64,000 bases of DNA from Platynereis dumerilii (lineage: Eukaryota > Annelida > Polychaeta > Phyllodocida > Nereididae): contig JAPTHN010000109.1 in the NCBI GenBank assembly GCA_026936325.1, positions 971,501 through 1,035,500 on the forward strand, in the 5' to 3' direction. This document shows, piece by piece, positions 1 through 11,835 of the stretch. The notes under the pieces were generated by a model. It searched no databases, was not told the origin of the DNA, and saw nothing but the letters and a program-made list of their open reading frames with translations. Positions within the stretch are counted from its first letter, which is position 1. Each line of letters begins with the position of its first letter. Made by a program: the position numbers and the translations under genes.

Positions 1-415
1 TAAGGACTCAAATTCTGGCGCCTGAATCGCTCTTGCCAAATCGGGCATGCAGGAGTGCTTTCCCACATTGGTTCGCTGTAAGAATACAAACATTTGGTAT
101 GCTTAAAAGTATATTTAGAAGCTAATATCATATTTCTTGTATCAAATATTGTCAATCTTACTAATACAAGTGACAGAGAGAAGTCTTTCTCAGCCGCATT
201 TCATGGATTTTCTTGATCTCCGTACTACCTGCTCCACCTAGCCAAACTTTCTGTTTCCATGGCAACCACAGAATGACTTAAAAATTTCCAAATGTTCCAA
301 AATTTTGGAAACCCATTCCAAAACTGCTGAATTTTATCCTGTAAAAATGCATAGTTCTAGATTGAAAATAATTGTCCATATAAAAAAAAGCCGTGAACTT
401 TCTGAACGCCCCTCG
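1..415. mobile_element. mariner-like DNA transposon, one end (element runs off the left edge)
   Basis: The last 35 bases (to 415) are the terminal inverted repeat of a mariner-like element: they read inward from a flanking TA (416-417) as CGAGGGGCGTTCAGAAAGTT. The whole stretch aligns with the right part of the fuller element at 11836-12824, including the inner segment around 50-190 (GCAGGAGTGCTTTCC and the AAGCTAATATCATATTTCTTG block). There is no open transposase here. The copy is diverged from the one at 11836 by scattered substitutions, so this is an old, inactive copy; its other end lies outside the window. Confidence 0.85.
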
Positions 416-417
416 TA

Positions 418-1280
418 AATGGTTAGTTTGCAAAGAAGCAAAATGAGTCCTCGGGATCTTGCATGATGTTTTGGAGTTGCTAATAAAATGCCTGAAGCAT
501 TTCACAGAAACAGGAGCTCTGTTCATATTGCTTAATGGATGTTCTTGGAAGTGCAGCAGCTTCATCCCAGTAGGTTTTTGTTTAGAATAGACTTTTCAGA
601 ATTTGGGAGTCCTTTATAAATGTATTTTTAAAAAATGTTTAGGACTCTTGGTTCCTTTAATCTCATCAGTCAACATTTTTCTATGGTAACCTCAATAACT
701 TTGTTCAACTTCTTCACTAAATTTAACCTTTGTTAAATAGGGCTGCTATAGATTTTGACTACTTATTGCCTGTTTAACTTTTAAACTATTTTCAAAGTAT
801 TGAAGGACAGCAACAAAGAGAATGAAAGGAAAGTGCATTTCGTAATTGTGCAAATTTCCCTAAAAAAGCCTCGATAATTGAACTTTTCTTCTGCATGCTC
901 TGGAGTTTATAACCTCGACCCTGCTGGTGCTTTTCAGCAGCCAATGTACATTTTTCTTTTTGTGTCACCATGTTACAGGAGATTGCATTGAAGTTGACAA
1001 CAGGATTGTTTTCTATGGGTTTTCAGAGAATTTTTTGTTTGCTCTTTATCTAAAATAGTATGCAACCAATCTTGATCTGCTTTACCCTGCAGCAGGGCAT
1101 GGCTATCTTAATGAACTTTTGAAATTGTGCTTGCTAATGTTGCTGAGTTCTTGCATTGTCCTATTGCACTACATGTATCCAAGACAAGGCAGCAAACAGA
1201 GCTTGCTCTGTTGCACTGCTTTTACCTCAATTTTAGAAGTTTCCAGATAATTGCGTTGCATTTCTCATCTCATTAAGTCA
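418..1280. other. AT-rich stretch with no recognised feature
   Basis: I see no coding, RNA or repeat signal in this stretch. It has scattered A/T runs and no open frame of convincing length. Confidence 0.5.
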
Positions 1281-1288
1281 GTTTGTAT

Positions 1289-1468
1289 CATAGGCGTAGG
1301 AGCCAGGGGGGCTGGGGGGGGGGGACTGCAGCCCCCCCAAAAATTTTGGAAGATTAATTTTTTAGGGACATTCGGGCAGACAATTTTGTAATTTTAAGTT
1401 TTTGGCGGCATTTTGGGCAATAGTTTTTGGGCAGCCCCCCCAAAATGTATTGACCTCCTACGCCTATG
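1289..1468. mobile_element. short hAT-like MITE (180 bp) with 8-bp target duplication
   Basis: The ends are inverted repeats, CATAGGCGTAGGAG at the left and CTCCTACGCCTATG at the right. They are flanked by a near-perfect 8-bp duplication, gtttgtat (1281-1288) and gtttgtgt (1469-1476). Long G runs near the left end are mirrored by C runs near the right end, and AGCCCCCCC occurs near both ends. An 8-bp duplication is the hallmark of the hAT superfamily. The element is far too short to code for a transposase, so it is non-autonomous. Confidence 0.8.
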
Positions 1469-1859
1469 GTTTGTGTATATTATATTTATTGTATTTATTA
1501 CAAAAGGGGCATTCCTATAAGGGCTTAAATACTAATTAAGAGACGCAAACTGCTAAATATTGGCATCATGCTGGCATCTGATTTAAATGCTCCAACAAAA
1601 AACGATAAAAGGAAAATTCAGCAAATATTTGAAAAAAATAATAAATGCTCCAAATCCCCATGCCCCCCCCCTTGGAGCTGCCACTGCAAAACACACATAT
1701 TAACCCATTGGCAGAATAGCTTCTGAAAGCCGAGGGTATGCTTCCATGCAGCGGGTTTTTTTCTGCAAACATTTGCTTCCAATTCCTTTCCAAATATGTT
1801 TGAATTATGAGCATAGATTAAAGGACCAAAATGTAGATTTCAATTATTTGTTTTACATG

Positions 1860-2055
1860 CAGTTCAATCAGGATTCACCTTGACAGCAAATTAACCTGCT
1901 GCAGGAGAATCATTCTGAAATATTTAAGGCATTGATTTTTGGAAAAACCTGATTTAATCTTCCTGTGCTCAAGGCTATATTGTAATTGGAGAAATGCTGC
2001 ATTGCTGAAATCAGATTAAAGGCCAATTCTCTTCTCATCTTTTATTTGACATGCA
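1860..2055 (+). repeat. diverged direct repeat, copy 1
   Basis: This block is recognisably repeated at 4595-4735 in the same orientation. Shared pieces in order are GACAGCAAA-TAACC, GGGAGAATCA/AGGAGAATCA, CTCAAGGCTA, GCAATTGGAGAAAT/GTAATTGGAGAAAT and AAATCA-ATTAAAGGC. It is non-coding in all frames and looks like an old segmental duplication with a spacing of about 2.7 kb. Confidence 0.6.
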
Positions 2056-3588
2056 ATTTATCTCTGGGACATGCAGTGGTTTAGACGAAAATATGTGTGC
2101 AGAGCAATTGAAACTGTGATACAAAATAAGCATTGAACATTGTAACACAATATTGTGACTCAAAAATTCTACCACACGTGGTACATTCACTGGTATACAT
2201 CAGAAAAAGTGCTACTTCTGATGCCTGATGGGTTAGTTTTGATACAGTTTTCTCATACAATATGTTTTCTACATATATCCATTCATGTTGTGATTCCACG
2301 AGAGTGAAAACCCCAGAAGTAAATATCTCAATTGTTTTATTTGTGTCTTATGAACAAATGAACAATCTTCCCTGTGACATAATGACAGCTAAAATTCCAA
2401 GATTTGGTGGAGCATGTTTTCAGATGGATGCAAATTAATCCTTTTAATTGAGAATATATATGAGAACTAAAGCTGCCCTTATTATGAAAATATTTGCATT
2501 AGGCATGAATCAAGAAAGTGTGATAGGCACAACCCTTTGAGGCCATTATATCTACCTTTTCAGATAATCAGAGAAGCTCAGAGAATTGGGTCAGGTCAAT
2601 TTTATACTGGGCTCATACTGGGCTCTCGAAGAACTCAGGTGGAAGTGAGCAACTTTCGTTTAATTCGTACCATGCACATGTGAACTTCTCTGCACTATAC
2701 AGGCAGTGCACAAGCGGAAGTACCAGTCATTGATAGACATGATATATCAGGGCTTGTTATTTGATTTAATCCATCCATATACTAGCATATGACAAGTCCA
2801 AGAAATGCCCTGGACATATGTGTGTTTTGACATATTTGTCACATATTCTATCAAATTTGAAAGTTCACCATGAAAAACATTTTCTCAAAATTCAGTTATT
2901 GTTGGGTGTTGTTAGTTCTATAAGTTGCAGATTCTTATATATTTTTATCTCATGTCTAACTGCTAAAAGCACACATTGTAACAAACAATGTATAACAGTT
3001 TGTGATCAGTGCTATGGTTATATTCCAATTGAAATTTTTCATGTGACTTTGAAATAGGCTCCCATTAGTTATGTATTTCTTCAAAATATGCAAATACTAT
3101 ACAAGAAAAAATACTTTGCATGCAAGAACATTATCAAAATAAGTGAGATGTACAAGGTCAACTATTGCATTTGCACCACATCTGTGTGTTATTTGCAAAA
3201 TGGCTCTGCTCCTGCAATCTCCAAATTCTAATGGCATACGCTTGTATTGTCTATAGGGTATTATTGGTATTCATGCGCGTGAGGCAGTGGCCTGTGATTG
3301 AACAAAGCAAGTTTCAATGCATGGTTGGTAAAGAGTTCTCCTGATGCCTTAGATACAGTTTGCAGAAAGATACTGACGCATTTCAGCTATTTTGCATGCA
3401 AGAGGTGATAATAAAGACTCAATCTATGGTAAAAAATAATGAAATGCTGGGTTAATTTTCATATTTTCAAATTAATGGCATTTGATTGACAGTTTTTAAA
3501 ACTGACAAAAAAAACCTTGTCAAGTTGTTGACATTATGTAACTCCTGATTGGTAAGCAAAAACAAAGGATTGAATATATATCATTTTG
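2056..3588. other. stretch with no recognised feature
   Basis: No gene, TIR pair or tandem repeat is evident. Small open frames are present (for example 2818-3057 on the plus strand), but they have no recognisable domain and an A/T-driven composition. Confidence 0.5.
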
Positions 3589-3589
3589 C

Positions 3590-3660
3590 AGTTTGATAGA
3601 TTATAGATAGAATAGGTAGAATAAATAGATTATAGATAGATAGATTGACAGATACATTAA
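3590..3660. repeat. impure GATA/TAGA simple repeat
   Basis: Interrupted GATAGATTATAGATAGA-type units form a short decayed microsatellite. Confidence 0.75.
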
Positions 3661-4594
3661 TCTAATACATTTTTCCACTGTCCTTTCTTCAAATTCAATT
3701 TAAAAAATCGGAATTTCTACGGTATTTTTAATGAACAGTTTTAGTGTAATTCTGGCTTTGGGATAATTGATTGCCTTTTGTTAACCTCTCTGTTAATTTA
3801 GATAATTATCGCCTGATTGGGGAAAGATGCAGCAATTAATGTCGGCTTTGTCAATGAGATTTTGACAAGGATGCTCATTTGTCCGGCATTACAGACAAGG
3901 CCGCTTCCTTAAATGATGTTGTTTGTCTGTGGGTTATTTTATCATGTTACAGAAAATGATTATTTGATCTAATATCTGTTGCTTTTTATATGCAGCTACA
4001 TAGGATTTGAATTCTGTCTCTGTGTGTGAAATGATTTGGGGTTATAGTCAGCCGCCAATAAACTTTGCTTTAAAAAAATTGTTTGTCTTCATAAAAATTG
4101 TGCAGATTTCAATTGAACAACTTATTGTTTGGAAAATTACACAAAAATCATACAAAATGCTGCAGACTTGAAATGCTAGCAACTCAATGATTGTAGGAAA
4201 ACAATATATTCTTTCATTCCAATTTGTTCTAATTTGTTTGAATGGAATAGGTCATAAAGGTGTTGCCATTTCATCTTAACAGCACCGACAACGTTACTTG
4301 AGTGACCGCATGCAATCTAACTAATATATGTGTGCAATAATCAAATAATTGTCAACAATATCATTTATGGTAAAAAAAATCTCTCTTCCTCTCTTTTAAA
4401 AATGTCATGTTAATTTCTGTCCTTTTAATTTCTGTCATTTTAAAATTTAAGGAAAATGCTACTGTAGACAAAGATTTGAGCTCCACGAATCTATGACATT
4501 GCCGCCTATACACATATTTTATAGGCTGATGTTATAAGTTATAAACCGAAAAGTAATGTATCAAATGCAGAAACTGTCTTTCTTTTGTGTTTCA

Positions 4595-4735
4595 GATCAA
4601 TCACATTTCATCAAGACAGCAAACTAACCCACTGGGAGAATCACTCAGCTCAAGGCTACTTTGCAATTGGAGAAATTACATTATTGACGAAATCAAATTA
4701 AAGGCTAATGACGCTGTTGGACAAGGCATTAGGCT
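4595..4735 (+). repeat. diverged direct repeat, copy 2
   Basis: This is the second copy of the block at 1860-2055, in the same orientation, and lacks about 50 bases present in the first copy. No coding signal is seen. Confidence 0.6.
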
Positions 4736-4739
4736 TTGC

Positions 4740-7380
4740 TCATTTTCAGTTTTTTGAAAAACCTGGAAAAACCAGGAAATACCGGAACCACCATCATTTC
4801 AGTCAATGACCTAGATTTATCTACATTGTGAGATAACTTTGTTTTACCCAACAATTTTGGACTCAAACATATTGCCGTTCAATGGCTTTAGTTTTTGAAG
4901 TGTTGGTGTCAGTTTATTTTTGCGTTTTTGCTATCAGTGATAAGGTGATGCACTAAATAACACAGTGTATAAATCTACCCAGGAGCTGATAAAACAGGAA
5001 TTAGCATCACATTCTCCAACAAACTACGATATATGCTCACCAACAAAGCAAAATGCAGGTACCCTGTAAAAATGAGGCTGCTGCCAGCACATCTCAGTGC
5101 GGTCAAAATACCGTTTGCTTATGTAGGGTAAAGGCACGTATACCCTCATTTAGCAGGGTCACTGTGTACTGTGCAGGGAGGCGCAATGCAGCAAGCACTG
5201 ATTACCTGGTAGTAGTAATCGGGACAGGACTTCATGTGGACCTGATGATATCACTTTCTTAAAATGTACAGAATCTAAGTGTCCGACTCAAGGAACCTCA
5301 CCCTCCAGGAAAATGTCACTGTTAAAAAGTTGTTACCGGATTCACCCCAGGTAAACTGACAGTTTACAGAAATGTGGTTATTATGTTATCACCATCAATT
5401 TGAATTCCCTACCTATCTTTGGTTGATTAAATCCCACTTTCACATGGCAGACCTTTGTATTATGAAAATCAAACGTCATGTTCACCATTTCCTCAAAAGT
5501 TGACAAATCTCTTGATTAAGAAAGTTATTTAAAAAACAAACAAAAACAGAATAATTAATGTCAACATCAACTCCAATTTAATTACTCATTCAGACAGAGT
5601 AGAAGTAATATTCTTTGAATCTTTTGAAATTTAAGGAAATTACTTTCTAGAATTTGAAATATTTTAGTCCACTATTTTTCTCACATCTCACCATTGATCT
5701 GTATCAAAAAACATTGTTGATGTTGAAAATGATATTTTTCCCAAGCCACTTTAAGAGTAACTACATGTACATGGATGGCACTGGGGTTATTATGCCTATC
5801 CTCAGCAGAAGCGCAAAGTAAATTTGACCATTCATCCAGGCCAAATGAAGGCTAAAAAGTTCACTGGGCATTTACTTTCCTTGCCTTACTTGAAAGCAAT
5901 ATACAGACCTTCTGAGCTACATCAATACTTTGATGTATTATAACTCAATATCCTTTAACCCCAGGGTTCAGCGCTTTTCCATGGAGACTCCCTCAGCCAT
6001 ATATATAGCAGCAAGAGCATTGGGTATGGCTTAATGTATGATGTTGTGATAAAAAGGGCTGGATGATTAATTTAGTTGGCGAAACAATATTTTATTTCCT
6101 AGCCTAAATTGAGTGCAACATTGATTTATCGTAAGATTGGTTGTGGAACTGGTGTTCTAAAGTATGCCAGTAAATCTGCTATTATATCTTGCGCAACCCA
6201 TTTTTGTCAAGTCGCTATTGCATACTTTTTTGAAGAATACTTTTCTTGTTATATATAAGCCTTTGGCTCAAGATGTATTGAATTGTTCATGATGTGACCT
6301 TGATATATCAATGGTGAGAAATTACGATACACGTATTCTTATCTTCTTTTATTTTAATTTGTATTGTAAGAAAAAGCTAAATCACATAAAAAAGCACTGT
6401 ATGAAATCAGCAGTACTACCTCAATTGCAGCTGCATGCCACTATAGGCAAATCAGTACCAACCAATATTGCTTGCAGAAGGAAATTAAGCCTATCGTTTG
6501 TTCTCATGCGCCTTCCTCATCACCTCTAATTGTTTAGTCTCAAATAAATTTTGTATAGATTTGCTTAGCAATCGTGTTCTTAGTTCATTTTACTTAGTAC
6601 AATGCTAACCAAGCACTATACATTTGCAGGCCAACATCATGTATCGATCTTTGTATCATCACATAGCCTAAATTTCCACTCAGTGCATGGTGCAATAACA
6701 CTTTGTTGTAGCACTGCACATGACTTCCTGTTTGATCAAAACATTGGCTTGGAGAAAGCACATGTTTCATAAAAAGTCAATTCATATAAAATCAAATTGC
6801 AGTCAACTATGGACAACAACTAAGAGCTCTGTGTGTGGTCATTGTGGACAAAACCATGCAGAGTATTACCTTGAAACATCTCTGATACTTGATTATTGCC
6901 TCCACAGTTTCAATATGACTTGGCAAAAATTTCTGTGTTGACATGACCATAGGAGAATTTGCCTTACCTTGTCTTAAAAATTACTGTCCTCTGCTTTGTC
7001 CTGTTAGTCATTCCATTTTAGAGATATCCCATGCAATACAGTCATAGTCATGTGGATGAATGGATGCTCGAATGTTTCCATTATTATTTTTTAGGCAATA
7101 AGCTCCGGGCTCTGCCACATATTCTTATATTCTGACAGTGTTTCAAGCGGCCTTGTTACAAAAATGTTGGTATGACATTCAACTCAAACTTCTACCTGAA
7201 TACCACAAAATTGTATTAATAAGTGATAATGTTACATGCTGTGTTTAATTCAAGAAGCTTAGTTTTCTGTACCAATCCTGACAAACTATTCACCGAACAA
7301 CATGAAACAGTCACTACCTAATTTCCGTGATAAGCCACAAGCAGAACCAACAGTGGTATAATTATGCGGGGAGAACTTGC
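4740..7380. other. stretch with no recognised feature
   Basis: No supported feature. The interval 5050-5260 is visibly richer in G+C than its surroundings and has a 69-codon plus-strand open frame, but the translation matches no family I know and has no neighbour context. Confidence 0.45.
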
Positions 7381-7384
7381 CTCG

Positions 7385-7535
7385 TCATATTTTCAAAGCG
7401 CCCCGGATGCCCCCCCCCCCCAAACGAAAAATGTGACTGAGGTGGAGAAATGCACAATTATTGCACTGGTACCCCTCTACAAAATGCACCCCCACCCAGT
7501 TGGTGCCCCCCTTGAGACAACACTGTTCAATTTGA
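7385..7535. mobile_element. probable MITE fragment with C-rich subterminal words
   Basis: A C-run after CGCCCCGGATG is followed by repeated GTACCCC, GCACCCCCAC and GGTGCCCCCC words. This resembles the decayed ends of the G/C-word elements elsewhere in the window, but no second terminal repeat was found, so the boundaries are arbitrary. Confidence 0.3.
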
Positions 7536-7600
7536 GAGATATAAGATCTTGAGAGTGATTTCCTTAGCCAAATGTAGTCACACGTCCTATCCATCTGTAA

Positions 7601-7809
7601 TGAGTGGAAGGGTTAGTGCGGTTGAAGCATGCCGGGGTGAGTATCGCTGGGTCCACAGTTCGAAGCTAGCTCTTTCTTGGTCACCCTGTGTTGGATGGTT
7701 GTTTCAAGCATCTCTTGTGTCATTGCCTTGTCCATCTCCTGTTCTAATTAGCCTACAAAATGCATAAATACAGGATTTTTAAAAAGCCTTATCATTTATC
7801 CATCCATCC
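7601..7809 (+). mobile_element. tRNA-derived SINE
   Basis: A tRNA-like head has an A-box-like GGTTAGTGCGGTTGAAGC (about 7611-7628) and a B-box-like AGTTCGAAGC (7657-7666) with normal spacing. It is followed by a body containing CTGTTCTAATTAGCC and ATAAATACAGGA and a tail of ATCC repeats ending near 7809. The same body occurs without a head at 43052-43175, which supports a dispersed SINE family. The head is too degenerate to fold as a working tRNA. Confidence 0.65.
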
Positions 7810-8076
7810 TTCAGTAATAAACTGGGATCAGCTGCATCATGTTAAATCGTGTGTCCCTCAGCAGATGAGCACTTAAAAAAGAAAATACAACATGAAAACC
7901 CTGCCCTTGACCATGTTTCCACAAAAATGTGGTTAATTGTCGTTTAATTCGTTGAACGACCAATTCTTAACTTGCATTTCAACCATCTTAGTATTTCTAA
8001 GAAATCCTTGGCCATCATAAAGGCCCTGAATGTAATGTGTCACATAATTATCTCAAGGTTAAAAAATGAAAAGAGA

Positions 8077-8781
8077 CATAGGGCAGATTTCACGAAAATA
8101 TGCTCACAGAGTATCTTAAACTGTCCCACCTTTTTATTATATAACTGTTGCTTCCTGAAGCATGTGAACCCATCATTAAGTAAATCAATGAGCTAAAGAA
8201 TAAATTTCAATAAAAGAATCCACCAATATGCCACTTTTTGCTCTTAAAAAATATTTTTTTATGTCTCATAAGGACAATAATGGACGGCAAAACTTACTGG
8301 TCATCTGACATGCGATCTTTGGCACTCTGTAGAATCAACAGAAAACAATTTAGCAAAACATAATGATATGTAATTGATAAAATACACTTAAAATACTTTT
8401 TTTGGGCAATTTGTAATTACCTTCATAACTATAAACTATTTTTTAAAAGGAAAAATAAGAGAGACTGCTAATGTAACTCCATTCCGTGTAACTGGACTCT
8501 GATGTTACATTACCAACTTTTACATTGGTATTTCTCAGTGTTCTTATTATCTAGGCAAATCTAAAATATGAAATTCTGAAATTTATTGAAAAATGTGTAT
8601 TATTTACATATACAGATGACCGACAAAACAAACAACTTGGAGTGGTAGCTGTTTTTTTTCATTGCTAATGTAACTGCTAATGTAACTGCAAGATCAGCAT
8701 TGTCGCCATTGTTCTAATGTATCTTGTGGACCAAGTTGTGGTAAGTCATTTTGCAGCATTTCGTGAAATCTGCGATAGGGC
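8077..8781. mobile_element. non-autonomous TIR element, about 0.7 kb
   Basis: Terminal inverted repeats read AGATTTCACGAAAATATGCT from 8085 and, inward from the right end near 8773, AGATTTCACGAAATGCTGC. Flanks CATAGGGC (8077-8084) and GATAGGGC (8774-8781) agree at 7 of 8 positions and are a probable target duplication. The interior repeats the word GCTAATGTAACT several times (8467, 8663, 8676). No transposase is encoded. Superfamily is uncertain; an 8-bp duplication would fit hAT. Confidence 0.6.
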
Positions 8782-9000
8782 TGTGGTTTGACACGACTCT
8801 GCCAGTATGATGAAATCACCTGACTTAATTTGGATCTTTTAAGTGAACATGCCCATGTTCCGTTTATTTTTGGGTATTTATACCGTGCTGAAAAGCGAAT
8901 TGCTTCGGAAACTATTGTGTGGTGCTTTCACACCTTTTTTTGTGGCGCCTTGCCGTAGCAGCTGTCATAACTAATTTTTCTATGAAGTGATATTAATAGG

Positions 9001-9210
9001 TTATAGGGGATATGCGATTTATCACCTGAGGGTCAAAGTCCAAGGCATGATAAACACATATACCCAATCCCATGGTGAATAACCGGCTTATACTATTAGA
9101 CAAACACTCAAACAATAAAAAATGAGACAATGATCGGATGAGTGGGCAACAAAAAATATACGATTTATTTCATTGAAATAATGGCTTGAATGGTATAAAT
9201 ATATAAACAA
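9001..9210 (-). mobile_element. hairpin-tailed SINE family, copy 1 (head missing)
   Basis: An imperfect stem pairs GGGATATGCGATTTATCA (about 9007-9024) with TGATAAACACATATACCC (about 9048-9065) and is followed by GGTGAATAACCGGCTTATA. The rest matches the body of the element at 13241-13555, including GGGCAACAAAAAATAT and GAATGGTATAAATA. The tRNA-like head seen in the other copy is not recognisable here. Confidence 0.55.
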
Positions 9211-9215
9211 TTGAA

Positions 9216-10440
9216 GTGCACCTTGTTGAAACATATAAGAACTTATGTTATCGGTAATGCAAAGAGAGCATCGGTAAGTATATAACATATAAAATCATTA
9301 CATCTATGTTCACTCACCTCGATGAATACTGACTGCCTTTATTTTTATTTTTTCTTCAGGATACCTCAGCTATACTGGCACAGGATGATGGGAGGTGAGC
9401 ACTTGAATCCTCTCGCTCTAACTTCAAGACTATCATCACTTCATTGGATTCACACAATTTCAAAACATGGCCATTCATTGTATCAAGAACTGTTACTTCT
9501 CTTCCACAGAATTCAACCTGCAATAAGCAAGAACTTCTTGACAACAAGAAATGTAATTTAAGTGTGAATCAAGAAATGTAAAATTACCAAAAATATTATC
9601 AGACATACAAATGTGGCACCATAGCCAAGCCAGGACAATCAGAGGCTATTGCCTACTTTACTCAAGGTGATTTATTATAGAAATGGATTCCAATTTCATA
9701 AGCAAGTTACTGCGGCACAGCAGGCAATATGTGTGTTTTTCATATGAGATATTCTAATTTGGCAAATGTAGCTGGTCTTGATCCTGTGTACAGCCTTGCA
9801 GCAACAGACAGTGTATTAGACCTGATGGTGTCAGTCATGCAAAGGGAGTGTTGTCTTCAGATGGAAATGTAGCGCCAACTGGAATTACTTTCATTTCTAC
9901 CATCAGTAATGTGGAACCACCAGAAATGATATTACTCTTGTATTATACAATAAAGTATATCCACTTATGTACAATGTTTTTTTGGCATCAGATAGGACAG
10001 AGTATATTTATTGTTTATGTTTACATGTATTGTATTGTATTTACTATCAGTCATGCATTACAATAAAGGAACCAAATTTGTGGTGAGTTTTCTTCTATGA
10101 TAAACAACTCAAGGCAGCCACAGAACGGCGTGAATTGGCAGAGACAAGTGGAAACTTGCCCAAAATTCCCATGCCATAGATGAGAAGACTGTGAGTCTGG
10201 TGAGTCCAGTGAATACTTGTATACTACAATATGTATTTAGAAAAACAATGTTGACATGCAAATTAGCTTTAAGATTGGGAAGTCCATACAGAGTCTACAG
10301 ACTCTACCTTCCAACATGTTCCAAAGACAAGTCACATATTCTGGTTGTTGATTAAAGAACATCAAGCCAGCTGCAAGTTGCAGTAACTTAGTTTTTAGAA
10401 GCAATAGCACACGGCTGGGACAGTACACACGTATAATTAT
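9216..10440. other. stretch with no recognised feature
   Basis: No terminal repeats, tandem array or recognisable protein were found. Overlapping short open frames on both strands near 9322-9561 do not resemble a known family. Confidence 0.45.
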
Positions 10441-10450
10441 GTGGATGCAT

Positions 10451-10530
10451 ATAAGATAAGATAAGAGATAAGATAAGATATACTTTATTAATCTCGCAAT
10501 GAGAAACTCTAACTTACACACCGACACACA
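10451..10530 (-). mobile_element. 3' end of a LINE, minus strand
   Basis: Read on the minus strand this ends in GAGATTAATAAAGTATATC followed by reiterated TTATC units, the typical 3' terminus of L2/Rex-type non-LTR elements (a TTAATAAAGTAT motif running into a short simple-repeat tail). No coding part remains upstream, so only the tail of a strongly 5'-truncated copy is left. Confidence 0.5.
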
Positions 10531-11048
10531 CACACAAACTCAAATGCTTCCTCTTTCAAGTTTGCAGCATTTGACTCATTGTAATTTGGCTTTTCCAATG
10601 GAGCCAGTAGCTTTGGAATTATATCTGTCATCCTGACTGCTGTTACACCAAGCACTTTCCTCTAAATTTATCTTCTCTCCTCTTCAATTTTGCCTGCAAA
10701 TTGAGGAGTAATTAGACACAGTGTTATGTGACAGCAGTTCTTTATTTTACAGCTCCAGCCATCAACAGGAAGCTAACAGACATCCATAAAACCACCATTG
10801 AAAGGGAGAGTCGCTGTAATTAATGTGAGTGATGAGCAGACTTTGCGACTCCAAACTCGAGAATAGTTTGCCATGCATGATAATAGAGGTGAGCAAACTA
10901 CGTAGCATTTCGAAAACACTATAAAATAGAAATTCTTTCGGTAAATTAGCCTTCAGGACTACCTTTGACATGGACCTTTCGAGTTGATTTCGTCTGTGTA
11001 TGAACAGAATTAATCTCTTTGAGGTCAAACCTGACATTCTTCATATTA

Positions 11049-11262
11049 CAGTGGGGTGCAAAAGTTTGGGCACCCTTTGAGTTGGGTCACATTTTTTCCC
11101 ATTACAGACATACCATTTGCAGGATCTTTCAAACATGAATTATGTGAAGGAAGGATACCCATGCACACAATTCTAGCCATAAATAACATATTGGAACACA
11201 CAGATATAAAAAATATGGGCATATTTGTAATATTTGACCTGTGCAAAAATTTGGGCACCCTT
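11049..11262. mobile_element. fragment of a TIR element with repeated CAAAAGTTTGGGCACC word
   Basis: The left end CAGTGGGGTGCAAAAGTTTG has the look of a DNA-transposon terminus and follows TTA. The word TGCAAAA-TTTGGGCACCCTT recurs in direct orientation at 11242-11262. I could not find an inverted partner end, so the element is either truncated or its second end has decayed beyond recognition. Confidence 0.45.
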
Positions 11263-11835
11263 ACAAATTCTGGTATTGCTTTTTCGATAACAATATACAT
11301 TAAACCAATATTGACACTTTCAAATGCCATGGATAATTATGCAAGTATCCCAGGACTTCATTTTGTGTGAATTTCATGTTGTTCTCCTTCACACAGTGAC
11401 TCGAATCTGAGCAGATTTGAGGTACCTGAGCCACAAACTGAAGTTATCAGATTACAAAATACATTTTGATTTATATCTAGGCCAGGAGCAGGAAAAGTAG
11501 ATTTATCACCTTGAATTTCCATCACCTCAACATAATTGATGATTCTTTGATGAGATCTTGAAACAGCTCAGACCTACACCTACATGTCCATCTGAAGTAA
11601 CCGATTTTTACAATGCCTACCATCATCCATGTAAAGTCAGATTGTACTAAAACTCCCTCCAGTTATGTCCTATATATAACATTTAGATACCAAATATTCG
11701 TATCACCAGGCAGAGCTACATATACTTCGAAAATTGGTCCAAAGTACAAAAAATGGAACAACTTATTTATACCCTAGTCTCCCCTAAAAGAAAAGATCAC
11801 GAAGTAGCTCTTTGTAGTGTTGCAGAGAGTGACTA

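Noticed and set aside
278-565. 95-codon minus-strand frame
   Set aside because: It overlaps the mariner terminal repeat and unrelated flank, and the same arm is non-coding in the copy at 11836.
5053-5262. 69-codon plus-strand frame in a G+C-richer patch
   Set aside because: No family resemblance, no splice or promoter context that I can defend.
11056-11370. 104-codon plus-strand frame, with an open frame on the opposite strand
   Set aside because: It lies in a TIR-element fragment, and both strands are open, which argues against coding.
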